64,000 nucleotides of DNA from assembly GCA_004369085.1 (NCBI GenBank), contig ML210238.1:45762-109761 (forward strand), in the 5' to 3' direction. Origin of the DNA: Coprinopsis marcescibilis. Its lineage: Eukaryota > Basidiomycota > Agaricomycetes > Agaricales > Psathyrellaceae. Below, in pieces: positions 22,535 through 34,900 of this stretch; positions within the stretch are counted from its first letter, which is position 1, and the number at the start of each line of letters is the position of its first letter. The position numbers and the translations under genes are program-made. The notes below the pieces were generated by a model. It saw only the letters and a program-made list of their open reading frames with translations, was not told the origin of the DNA and made no database searches.

Positions 22535-25500
22535 TCCCTTCTATTATGATACCCTACAGGTTAACACGTTGTTGACATTCGGAAGGATCTTTCAATCTGG
22601 ATTTAGACGTAACATATGACGATATATACTGACTGGATACATGGACATTTGTATAATTTCATCAACATGACTTTCTGCGGCGCCGCCGTTCACGCGCTCC
22701 GTGTATTTAGCTTTCCGTTTTAGAGCAGTGCCAGAAGCAGCCTCTTCCGAGTCGTTGAAAACCATCGTCTGATGATTAGGCGAGACCCGACAAGACTGGA
22801 ACGGGAGTCATAAACTCTCATAAGTTGTCCGGAAGTGGTATGTGCCCTAAAACATCGGTCCGATTTGCCATGCGATGCAACGGGGAAAGCTACGGGGTCT
22901 TGGACCTTCCGCAAAAGCATCAGAAGGACTCGGAATACGGGGGAAAGCTTGGAAATACTGTAGGGACTCGCGGAGCATTATTTCGACACAAAGAGCGCGG
23001 TTACCTTACAAAAGCGCACTGGGAACGGATGGACGAATACGCACGGCGAGCCGCGACAGCTTTTAGCCTACTGGGGCTATGTAGTGGTCCTACGCTGCCA
23101 TTGAAAGCTGACTTTGGGCGAGAGTCGCGGTGTACCGTGCAGTTTCTCTCGGCCGACTACTTCACTAAGTTCCCTTTGCCACTTTGTTCTCCTTCAAGTT
23201 AGCACGATCCAACATATCGAGCTTCCCACTGCCAACGACTGGCTGACAAGTAACCAAGTGCCCGTCGCAACCAGTGACCACATGGAGCAGCGCGGAACTC
23301 TTTACAAGTCACCGGTAGCTCTACCGGCATTACAAGCATCACGAATGAAAGTATAATTGGCTCCCCAGGGGGAAGTAAAGGAAACTCCGGTTCCTGGCCT
23401 AATCGCGAGTCTGCGAAGGGGATTAACTAGCTTTAACTCGACGGTACATCACTAGCAGAGCAGCATACTGAGATCGTCTCTTCCAAGAAGATTTAACAAG
23501 CGTTGACCATATTAAGACACTCAAACAAGCCCAACCCCAATGTATGTTCGTCTCCAAACTCCAGCCACATCGTGAACACAGACCAACAAAACAACATCTA
23601 TCCATCATCCCCATGTTGTCGTCTGCGGAGGCAGCGTGCATACTGCGGGCCAAACTTGGGAATCTGACCATTTGCGTGTTATCTCCTTGGCGCCCATGCC
23701 GCGACTCAGGCTTACAACAGTCCCCAGCGAGCCTATCGTGGGTTACGCGGAGATAGTTCTTGGAGACTTGGGGAGAAGAACTTGGGGTCGATAGATTGAA
23801 AGACGTAAACTGAGTCACTGGGAGGGCAAAGGGCAGCCGGTGCACGATGTTCATACGACGGATGAGCTGAGGGTGAGTGATGCTTCAAGCGTCGGTATTT
23901 CTGCTTCCCTGATTGCGATGATTGGAAGGAAGAGGATGTGCGGGCGGTTGCTAGGAGGGATGCTCGAAGGTGAGGAATAATCTCCATTCGGTGCACCCAA
24001 AGTATGGGACCCCTCGTCAATCGGCCTCCAGTGCTGGGCGTCTCTCATGCTTACAGCTTCTGAAGTCTGAGCTCGCAGAAACAGTCCCCAAGGTTTCTGA
24101 GTTGAAGACGCAGCAGAGTCACAGTTATCTCGAGAAGCTTGCGGCCAGTAAGAATATACCATACGTAAGTATGTACCCATATCAAAGCAGACATGGCGTA
24201 AGTACCCTCGGTGCGCTGTAATTACATAGGAACGAGAGGCATCTCCACAGTCGACGTCGAAGGGCGACAGACCTCCAGTAACCAATAGAATAGGGTTAAT
24301 TTCGTGTTAAACACATACTCCCATCTCAATACATTCAGTGAATGGTAGCAGCTACTAGTACTAGCCACAATGTCAAGTTCCCTCGAATCCCCCCGACCCA
24401 GGGTTACAATTCAATCCAATTTGGAGGCCGCAAGCTGTCTCAGACTCTCTCGACGACGCGACCCTAGTAGCCAAGCATATTTAACCGTGGCAGATTGTGG
24501 CGTGAATGCGAGATTATTATGATTATATTGTGCCCAGAGACCACAGTGCGATATGTCCGCGCGTGGGATCAAGAGATCCAAGCCTAAACCCAATCTCCAA
24601 TCAAAAGTCAGCGGCTTGGCCTGACATTGGTCAGAGCGCAATCTCGCGAGCTTAGACTGTTCACCACATCAGGCCAAGCCAGGGCACGTTTGCAACGGAG
24701 ACCATCCTGGAAGCCCTTTGAGCGATATCGTGCCCAAATGCAGCTTCATCATGCCCACAGGCTCCCCTTCCACAAGGAAAATTATGGAGATGTTTGGAAA
24801 AGGCGCGCGTTTCAGTCTGTTGCAGCGCGTTGCCCAGTCCCAACTTTGTTTTAACCCTTCTCAAGTCGGTTCTGATCATTCTGTGCATAATGATCGCAAG
24901 GGCAGCCAGGAGAGCCCGCGCCCCGACATTTCTGGCGTAGCCTGAGATTGCCTGTATGTACCGGTTATCTAATTGATTAACAGGTATGTGAGTATGTAGT
25001 AACAGGTAAGCACTTGGTAACGGGGAATTCAATGGGAATTGACTGGCTCGAATTCATATCAATTGACGGGCGTACGTATTAACAATTGCCTGCCACCCCC
25101 TCGACATCAGTATTGGCGAATTCAAGTTATGATGTCCGAAGCCATTCCAGCTGTCTCCGAGTCCTACCAAGGTTTTCTGCGGCTTACCAGGCAGAAATGT
25201 GAGGAGGGCGCAAAGCAGCGAGCAAGAGATATATGAATATCGAGAGAACTAATACATCATAGGTTAATTACACATCGAAGCTAATGCATGGTATGTAAGT
25301 ATATATGTATGTATCACGTAGCAGTGGGATATTATACAACATGGATGGTTTCCACGGCATGGTACAATTTGCAAAAAGAAATATAAAAAAAGGAAATTGA
25401 ATGGGAGGTGATGACAGATGGTGAAAACTAGTTGAAAAAGAAAATAAAATCATTATCATATAAGGGAATTAAATTCATCCTTCCATCCATCCACGATCGA

Positions 25501-26101
25501 AAGCAAACTACATCAGAAGAACACAGGAGAAATTTTTAAGCAGCGAAAGATTATGTCGGCATAGCGCGTAACGCGCACAAGCCATTACACTAGGTATAGT
25601 ACAGGAACAAGATAATCAGAATGCCTGCGAAGCGAAAGAGAAGGATGGAAAACAACAGAGCGGTAAAACCCCCATGCCGCAACGCTACGGGTTCTTGGGA
25701 TCAGAAAGAGATTATCGAAGGAAGATTGAAGCGAGATGTGATACCGTCGGGTATGTGGCGCAGCGCGGAATGATATTAGAAATTTGAATGGTAAAGGTGG
25801 GTCCGCCGTCGTTGGTGGAGATTGTGGTGGGAAACGAGTTACGGGGGGTGAGAGGCGTCGCGGCGCGTGGGGGCCTGTGAATTTGAACGAGGTTCGACGT
25901 GAATGTTCGATGTTGGGGAGAGCGGGTGTGTGGGTCGGCCTTGAGCCGAGCATATGATATGCAACGCGTGGGCGCTGCGCAGCATGGCCAATACTGGCCA
26001 ATGCCCTCTGTGGAGCTCTGTGGGCGGTCGAGATGTGCGAAGTGGGATCCAGTGGAATACCCCCGTCCGACCGGCCGGGAGTCTCAAGCACATACATAGA
26101 T
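22535..26101. other. Gene-poor region of about 3.5 kb
   Basis: No gene could be supported. Frames of 120-170 codons exist on both strands (for example 22825-23202 plus, 23851-24285 minus, 25585-26097 minus) but none shows family motifs or consistent splicing. A short inverted pair (CCGGTAGCTCTACCGG, near 23312) occurs. The A-rich 25268-25560 part may be 3' flank of the G-alpha gene. Decayed transposon sequence is possible but was not recognised. Confidence 0.4.
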
Positions 26102-28365
26102 CTAAATCATATCTCCCTCGCGCAGGTGTTGTCGTAATATCGATTCTCGAACACCTACGAGAAGGACGGCCATTGCGTTGATATCCTTAATTGAAAGTAA
26201 CGTTAGGCGGGGATAGGGCGGGGAGAACGATAACAACAGAACGCACGATGGCAGAGGTTTCGTAGCACATGAATGGCCGAGGGTGAGGCGAGAAGCGTTT
26301 CTAGAGGGATGGAAGTGTTGAGTCTCCATTGTGAGGTGCGAGAGCTGAGTAAAACATACATGGATAAGCTTAAACCTATCCTTAAAATCTAAATGTCCGT
26401 TTCAAGATCAGTCCCACACTTCGTCAATTAATTGTCAAGGAGCACACTTACACCTCGTCACACTGGGTACATCGTTGGGTTGATCTGCGTAGCTGGGAAC
26501 ATACTTTCTGACCAGTACACCAGCTGCCAATGTCGCCTTCAACACGTCCATCTGATAGTGATCGGGGTTGGGGTTAGCCAAAAAGCTCAAACAAGGGAGG
26601 TAGAACGGCTGGAGAAACATACTTTGTTAAAGAAGAGGATGAGATTCGCTTTCGCAAGAATTTTGCTGGAGCAGATGTCACGCCAAAGGTGCAAGCTATC
26701 CTCCTATAGGTTGTTTGTCAGCGGAAATGGCATTTGAGGCTATAGAGCGAAACTGGCGGCGATTAACGTACCAGACGGTTGATTTTGACGGCTTCCTGCA
26801 AAGTCTGGTTGAAAGCGAGAGGTGCCAGGAAGAGAATAGCTTGTACTATGGACCATATCGTTAGTTCGCACCCCTCACAACCACCGAAAACTCACCATCC
26901 TCGAAGTAAGGTATCCAAGAGGCACGCTGTCAAGTAGCCGATTCTCAGATGGGCCGTTCAAAGTGAATTGGAAATCGATCTCACCTGGCTGCGGCTCCCA
27001 CCAACATCGGTGATGTATACGTCTGAATTAGCGTCCACTCCTAGGCAAGTGCGAATCGATATCAATTTGAGACACTGCCAACGGAAGGGAACAATTAATA
27101 CATACCCTTCTCCACAACGAAATGATGTTCCTCCACTCCGACCGTTCGTATCCTAGCTCGAATGATGTCCCCTGCACAGAGCCGAAATTAGCCTTCCTGC
27201 GCCACCGTTGAAGCGAAAGTATGACTGACCGTCATGCGGTAGGTAACTGGGAACGGCGATACGCGCGATATCGTTCATGAAACTAGGGGAAAAGCGAAAC
27301 GTTAGTCTGTTCATGCCGCCCCCGAAATGATAGGCAACCTACAAGCCGGGCATTTGTTCCAGATACACCCCTCGTTTCTGCAACACATCTCGAACGACCG
27401 GATCTCTCCATAGGTCGATGATTTCATCCCGCTGTGCACATAACACGCTAGTAGGGTCGTTTTCGTGATTGATGGTTGACTGTGAACGCCGTCGTCCTGG
27501 CCCGCTGGTGTCGGGTCCCTGGCTGGGATAGGGTCTGGTCCTTCGAGCAAGCAGCGTCTTCCATTCTATGCCACGAACACAGACGTCTCGGCATTCTTTG
27601 CAGTCTGGCGAGATTAGCCTCAGGATGTTGGACTCGATGAAGAACAGGGGTGATAAAGTGAGACGCAGCCGCCGGAGTTTCCGTGCTGGGGCTCGATGCG
27701 ATGCTTCTGTTGGTGTCACTGGGCCCATTCCATTGGTGTTGGTTGCTTCCCATTCATCTTTCAATGTGTCTAGGATGAGGCGTAGAGATCTAGAGGGGTA
27801 ATATGAAACGGTTTGAGTCAATCTCGCCGCAGCTGCCACTGTTCTACGCACGCGATCACGTTGAGTTGTATAATGGTCCTCCATACCAACCGTTCGCTCT
27901 CGAAATGTTTTGGTGCAAACGCCCTTTGGAAATCTGAAGGAGAAAGGTCATCAGCATCATGATAGAACAGATTCTAAGTACAACATACTTTTCAAAACCG
28001 AGCTCTGAGTTCCGCGCTCATCGTCAGACATTGTCCACCTTGTTCTCAACTTAACAGCATACCTTGCCTGACTCGGATTGTCCTACAGAACCGCCATTAC
28101 TGTCAGAAATTGGCTGGCAAATAGACAGCGACGCACCCAGGAGCAGAATCTTCACGCCCTTTCTTCTTTTCTCCATGGCCTTCCGCGCTTCCATGAGGGA
28201 ACTGTCGATCTCCTTCGAAATCCTCTGAGCTTCTTGCATGTGTCTGATGCGACTTTGGGTCTCTTCCTCCGTCTCATTCGGATTGGCGCCGGACCATTGC
28301 TTGGTCAAGAATGGGTTTGGTGCGCTGGCGACGACGGCGGCGAGCTTTTCCCTGGACTTTAACAT
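26102..28365 (-). CDS. Heterotrimeric G-protein alpha subunit, divergent basidiomycete class
   Basis: This is a heavily split minus-strand gene. From the 5' end: MLKSREKLAAVVASAPNPF; P-loop KILLLGQSESGKSSVLKNFQ built from four exons; a helical domain with a long polar insertion (27339-27884); LWRDPVVRDVLQKRGVYL; the Arg-finger segment DIIRARIRTVGVEEHHF; switch II TDVGGSRSQRASWIPYF; NRLEDSLHLWRDICSSK; guanine-specificity motif LILFFNKMDVL; then YFKDRFKLIH and the C-terminus DINAMAVLLVGVRES..LREGDMI. Canonical G-alphas have DVGGQ, so the catalytic Gln is Ser here. The N-terminus lacks the MGC lipidation motif, and no C-terminal toxin-site Cys is present. The intron before the last exon is uncertain. 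It likely signals from a GPCR, with altered GTP hydrolysis (inference). Confidence 0.87.
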
Positions 28366-30296
28366 TGTGGAGGGAAGGGAGGAGATATGGGCTGTTGGTA
28401 AGGGAGTAAAATGGATGCTAGGGCCTGTATTACTATTTCAATGCTGTCATGGCGGACCTGATTCTAAATGGATTTGGCCACCTGATTCTGTTTGCCCAGC
28501 CTGCTTCCTGTTTCTAGGCACCGTTTCCGGCACCGTTCATTCGGGGATGGACGACAAGTCCCCATCAAACTCTCTGACCATCTTAGATCCACCAAGTGGC
28601 CCCCTTAATCTTCATCCTGGATTGCTGTCTTGCTCCAGGCCCAACCCAGGTTGATTATTATCATTGCCAGGTCCCATTACATTGCAAGTAGATACGAATT
28701 TTAACCACAGTTCTGCGACAAAGTTGTGCATAATTTGAGTTATGCCATCGCAATATCCTCCTCGTGGACCCGCAAATTAATTGCGTGGAGATTCAAATAT
28801 CTATACTTACGGCGCCTACGAGCGAACCATCGGCAGACAGGTGCTCCACAAACAGACAACGGACATAAATCCGCACTGCACCCGATGTCATGAGATCACG
28901 ACCACGAGAGAAACCCGTGGTTTACTAGGATGTTCATCGGCATCTCGCACCAATCCAATGGCATTATGTTAAGCAATTTGGGCAAATGTTCCCGACACTT
29001 TCGACTGTACAAACACACACCTTCCTCTTCCAATTCGCCCTTCAGACCTGGCGAAACGTCGAGGATAACACCCGTTGGTGGTAACCCCTTGCCGGACTTG
29101 CCCCGCGTTGGACCCATCCTCCGTGAACCCCATCTTTGTCATTTAAGATATCGGCCTATCGATGTGCTTGCCGGTAAGCCAGCGGCTTTCATGCACCTGT
29201 CTGACAGTTGTCATTCGTGACGGACCCAATTCACGGTGAGAGACTTTACCTTCCCTACCTCTCCCGTAGCTCGCTACCGCCCCGAATGTCAAACCACGAG
29301 ACATTCCGCCGAGATTAACAAACTAAATTAACATGGCTGTGAACTTGGGATCGAAATAACTTGGAAAGGTAGAATAAACTCACGACGCATTCGGTCGGCC
29401 CCCAAGTCTAAGCTTAACAGAGCTATTCTTCCATATCTATCCTATATCCTCCACAGGCACAGGCCGACACCTTTGATTAGGTGCCGAGCATAACCCCTAA
29501 AACGGTTGAACCGGAGTTCCCCTTAGTTCAATGAAACCCTATCCTCAGATTCGACATGATCGTACTCACCCTGCTCTCCGGTATTTTCACCTGGAGATAT
29601 CAAGGGTCCAATGCGAACGATCAGCACAGATACAGTCATATTCAAAACCCAGGGACCAAAACACTCACATCACATCAGTCGCATATGTACTCCCCTCGAC
29701 AACCCTGTCCGCAACCCAAGCTTCCCAGTCAGACCCAATGACACCTCCGAACACAGGTAGACAGATAGCAAATATGCCGTACATGCCATACCACCTACCC
29801 GGTTCTACCGCCTGAAGTTGCAAACACGAATGCAAAAACCCAAACAGCCCGTCAAACCTTGCGAAGAATGCTCTAGAACCACCGGAACGCAACATATTCT
29901 TCCTGTATATGGTTCAATTGGCATATGTCATCAACCATCCCTAATCATCCACGGGCACCAGCTCCGGTTCTGAACATACCCATCCATGCTCTCCACGGGG
30001 ATTCGCGACTTCCCTGATGACACGATCAACAATTCACAACGTTGGCCGACCCACCACAGTTAAACGTCCACCTGCTCGCCACAAAGCTTCTTCCAACTAA
30101 TTGCACCTCGCTGAAGGGAACAACGGCGCGAAGCGCAGCCAAAAACAACATCTGTACACGGAAATCAAAAAAGCTTCCTTCAATCAGATTAAGCATTGCA
30201 CCAAAATAACAGCGAAAACGACGGCAAGAATAAATCACGAAAACTAGATGTGGTAAATCCAACAAAAAAAGATACCCGCAACTCAACGCCTCCACC
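28366..30296. other. Intergenic region, no supported gene
   Basis: About 1.9 kb between two minus-strand genes. The part next to 28366 is the G-alpha promoter; the part below 30297 is 3' flank of PMS1. No domain, RNA gene or repeat could be supported. Confidence 0.45.
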
Positions 30297-33200
30297 TCAG
30301 TTGAAGGACGCCCAATTGACCTTTTCCCGGTTATTGTGCGGGGCCAACCCCCCAGACTCAGCCCCAATTCCAACTAGATGTCGCATAGTTGGACGACCGT
30401 GAGGACAGTTCCAAGGTTGGTCCATTGTTCCCATATGCCGCACCACCTGCCAAAGTAAGAAATGTATCAGCACTATGTTCCATACGAACAACCGAACCAA
30501 GAACCAAGAACAACGAGGCCAGAATAATAGGAAGGATACAAAGGAAATGGTTTCAGAACATGGAACATCAAAGCAACACCCGAAGAACCACCCAAGCCTA
30601 TAGCCAAGCGACATCAGACAGCGGCGATTGGCTGGAAGCAAAAAGCACAACCGACAAAAGCCAGCGTAGGCTTCGCAGCGGAATAAGAAACCCAGGATAA
30701 AAGGAAACAGAAGAAGAAGACGGACAACGACAAATGTATGTAAGGAATCAAGCACCAGGAACCATTATCCAATGTAGGTATACGTACCGTCGCCATTTGC
30801 TTCCGATTCAGTGGCATGCCAACCATGACACTCTTCCGGCACGCTCGCATCGCGAACATGGCTCGCGCTTTCGAGCAGCGCACCATACCCTTTGTCCTCC
30901 CGGCAGGTATGTCCCGTAGCAGGTGAATCAGCTCTTCAAGATCTACAGGAAGGCAGCCTAGTAAGCAACAACCCATGATCCACGTTTCACCCAAACTGGT
31001 TTCAGATAGCCGCGAAGCGGTACTGGCAGAAGGCCATCCCAAATCGCGTCATCCACCAAAAAAGAGTACCCATTAAAAGCAAGATAAGTATAGAGAACAC
31101 ACCTTTCATATCAAACACCGTAGATTTGCTGACAGGCTGCGAAAGCAATCTCAGCCGGCCTCCTTGAGACGCAACCTCATCACACTCATCACCGCCAAAT
31201 TGCTCAACCTCAAATCCATTATCCCGTAAAACCTCCAAATGCTCGCTTGCAACCATCTCATCAGCAGCCGTAAGCTCCAATGTTCGGGGTCTACATAACG
31301 CCTGAAGCATGAGAAACACCGTTTTTCTTTTCTTAAAAATAGAACCAACGCACCTCAGAAGTCGCTGTCCCTGAATCTTCGTATTCGCTTGCAGCGTCTC
31401 GAAATTGTACTTCTCGTCGGCTGCATGCTGGTCCACGATGAACAGATCATCCATTGCATGAGAACGCTTGTCATCACCAGAGGCAGGCAACGCTGGCTGT
31501 CTCCGCCGAACAATAATAAATCCCAAATTGAACTGTCCAATAATATCCATCGTTTCAAAATCCTGCTTGCTGATTACTCTCGAAAGCGCTTTAGACGCAG
31601 ATTTCTGGTTGGTGCCATCCGAATTGGCAATACTTGCATCCGTAGGAACTTGAGTTGCCCCAACCTGCTTGTCTTTCTCTCCAGGATCGCAGGGGACAGT
31701 CCCACTGCCAATTCCCTCTCCCCCAGCTCCCAGACTACCTCCATCCGCCGGGTGAGTCTCGGAAGAACAGTTGTCCCCTAGATCCCTACCCCGTTGCCAC
31801 ACCCTCCCAATCCTATCAATGTCACACTTCAACGACACATCCCCACTCGAATCGAGTTGTCTGATTATCTCTGGTCGTTTCTCAGTTTGGCTGCTCAGCT
31901 TGAGAGGCTCAGATAAGGTCTTTTTGACGGAATCGAGGAGATATGTGTTTGACGACGGTGATGATTCCAAAGCAGTATCGTCCTCGGCGTCGCTTGCAAG
32001 GCCATCATCGACAAGGGTAGGTACCTCCTCAATCTCATCGACTTCCATTGCCTCTGGGCTGGGCGAGCGTGGTTCGTCGAGGAATAATGGCTCAGGAGAC
32101 GATGCTGCATGCGACGACGACTTTCGTTGTTGTTCAACTTCCTCCTCCTCCTCCTCCTCGTCTGCTTCATCTTCCGATTCCTCTCTCTGAGGGACCTGCG
32201 ACCCCGCCGCTGCAAATCCAGCAAGCTGTCTCCACACATCCCTCTTCCCATTCTTCCCATTAGTAGCTTTAGTCACCACCACTTGACTAGAAGCTCTGCC
32301 CCCACTTGCACTTCTTCTTCCATTATTCGAAGCCCGCCCTGACAGCGCGACCACATTCCTCGGCTTCCCAACGTCTCCACCCGGCTTTGCGATTTCCACA
32401 ACATCATCCGAGTCTTCCAGATCTCCATCCCCAACGTCTTTCTGATTTTCGCTCTCGCCAGGATCTGCATCATCCACATTCGGACCCAAAAGTTCATCGT
32501 CATCTCCCTCGGATTGCGGCACCAGCCGACGTCGCTTGCGAGGATGATCCAGCTCAACGTCGGCACCCCCTCTCTCCGGGGATGCCTTCCTGCCCAACCT
32601 CGCGCTCCAAGAAGCACCGCGGGTGTCCATGGTAATATCCCCGGACGCACTCGGGCGGGATTGAGACATTGTCATCGCGGGGCTTGGTGGTAGACTTGTG
32701 CTCGCCTCGGAAGAAGCATCTCGACGGCCTTGACTTCCTTCATCCGTCGACGCCACCGTCCTGTTACTCTGCGTCGGTCGGACACTGGAGGGTATAGGTG
32801 CCGCTGCTTGACGTGCAGAGGCGTGGATTGTCCTCGGCTCTGATGAAGGCTCGCGTGGAGGGGCATCCCCGTCCTCGTCCTCATCTGGGACGCGTGGCGA
32901 TTTGGGCTTGCTACCCCCCGTTAGTTGGCTGCTCCGGGGTGGTGACAAAGGTCCTCCATGCGGGTTATCTCCGTGCTCAGACGTTTCTTCGTCGACATCG
33001 ACGTTGATGGGCGAGCGCGAGGGCCGTTGTGAAGCCGATGTACGTGACTGCGTGGGTTGGAGGGTATTGGGAAGAAGGCTCTGTGTGAGGTTTCCGGCAT
33101 CAAATGTCGAACGAGTAGGTGAAAAGTGTGTCTCGAGTGCTTCCTATATGCGCATTTAGTTACAAGTGGCGGCACGAATATGGGTAGTACGTACCTTTAG

Positions 33201-34579
33201 TCCAACGATCAGATTATCCTCGTTGTGGATGAGGATCGTCCGTTTGTCAGGGCTGACGTTGACGTCACAAGAGTCTGTAATAACCGTTAGGTATGGGGTA
33301 GTTGTGAGATCCGTGCCTCTTACCAAGCGGTAGAGAGAAATCAGCCACAATGAAAGGTAACTGGTTGGCGTTGAATGTTCTGTACACTTCATTAAATGCC
33401 TTCTGAATCTGAACTCGACAGTTGAATAGGAAAATCATCATGCAAAAGGTGTGGCCACACACCTTATTCATGTTACACGGCCTCCCGTTGAGGTAAAAGA
33501 ACTGACGGTCGGTGTTTAGGCGTCCGCATCCAACAGCAAATTTAGATACCAGGCCCTTCACAGTGACGCGGAGAGAGTCGGGTGGCTTCTGGTTGAGACT
33601 AACAGGTTGTCAGATATCTTACGACGATGATAGCAAGGAGAAGATACGCACGATTTCAAACGCTTCAAAACGGACTTTTCGGGAGCAATCTCGAAAGACA
33701 CATTCAAATCGACGAGGTTCTCTATGGCTTTCGGCCCCCAAAGAGACGAGACCGCGTCCTTGACTGAAGGATTCCCTTTCGTTTGCAGCTGAATCGATCT
33801 CTGTCTTAGCTTTCAATTAGGCCCTCCCCATGCCGCGATGTTATGCAACACTCACCCTTTCTCTGGCTGGTTTGACACCGACAACCGCACACCTTCGTTC
33901 GTAGAACATGGGCCGAGCGCATACACCTGCAGGAAAGTCAGAGCTTTCCCGAACTCGCGTTTCACATTCCGTTCAAATTCCTTCCGACGAACAGGGAGTG
34001 GTGTGAAGAGCTTAGACACCAAAACCGTCGTTCCTCGTTGACGAGCAACCACTTTCTGCGATTTGACTTCTCCGTCAGGCGAAAGTTCGAGACAGGTGCC
34101 CTTTGGGGCCGTTTCTGTGGTCGCCGTTGTCACTGACACGTCGCCGCACAAGGCACACAGAGATGATAATGCCTCGCCACGGAACCCAAAAGTCTCGACA
34201 CTGGTCAAGTCCTCGTATGTTTCTAGCTTGGAAGTGTGGTGTTTTAGCGCTAAACATGCAATTTCAGCGCTCAATATCCTCGATTTTCGGCATAGAACGC
34301 ACCTATTCCCTCAAAGTCCGCTTCTGCTATCCCACACCCATTGTCGATAACCTCAATGCTAGTCAAGCCATGCTGTTTGAACCGAACCTCTTCCAACTTT
34401 CAGATGTCGCAAGTCACCACGGATGAGAGCCAATGCATACCTATATTCGTAGAGCCTGCGTCTATGCTATTCTCCACCAGCTCCTTGACGGCCGTCTGCA
34501 AGTCGATGACAACCTGACCGGAGGTAATTCTGTGCACAGAAGTCTTGTCGATCGCCTTGATTCCACCTGATCCAGACAT
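30297..34579 (-). CDS. PMS1: DNA mismatch repair endonuclease subunit PMS1 (PMS2/MutL-alpha type)
   Basis: This is the MutL-alpha partner that nicks DNA during mismatch repair in the nucleus. The start at 34579 gives [18 protein letters not shown]; an upstream in-frame Met at 34624 is possible. The GHKL ATPase motifs are present: [31 protein letters not shown] and the basic [14 protein letters not shown]. The transducer domain has FYLNGRPCN and [16 protein letters not shown] long acidic, low-complexity linker (about 31.9-33.1 kb on the map) follows. The C-terminal endonuclease domain has [10 protein letters not shown], the metal motif [12 protein letters not shown] (DQHA-x2-E-x4-E), ACRKSVMVG and CPHGRPT. 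All three endonuclease motifs are intact. About ten short introns split the gene. No lesion is seen. Confidence 0.94.
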
Positions 34580-34900
34580 TCCCGAATATTGACCTGCTTC
34601 CAGGCTTTCTTGAGTCCTGTTCAAATATGGTCGCTAAGCCACAGTGAACATGGCTGTTCCAAAGGAGGTCATTTGGTGAGCGCGTTGTTTGGTGATGTGG
34701 CGGCGGTTTAATTTGATGGCCTGTCGTGCAAACAAAGGCGGTCACTTGGCGGCGGTGCCAAATACGGTACGAGCGGGCGGTCCGATGTCTAAATAATGTT
34801 ATTCGCATACTATTGGGCGATCTGTAGCAATAGAGTAATCCAACATTTTTATTGGGGTATAACGGACGGAGATGTCACCATTTGACGACTCTGAATCATG

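Noticed and set aside
30000..30900. Plus-strand open frames near 30196-30919
   Set aside because: They overlap the endonuclease domain of PMS1 on the other strand or its 3' flank and have no signature.
31389..32635. Several plus-strand Ser/Pro-rich frames
   Set aside because: They are antisense to the acidic low-complexity linker of PMS1.
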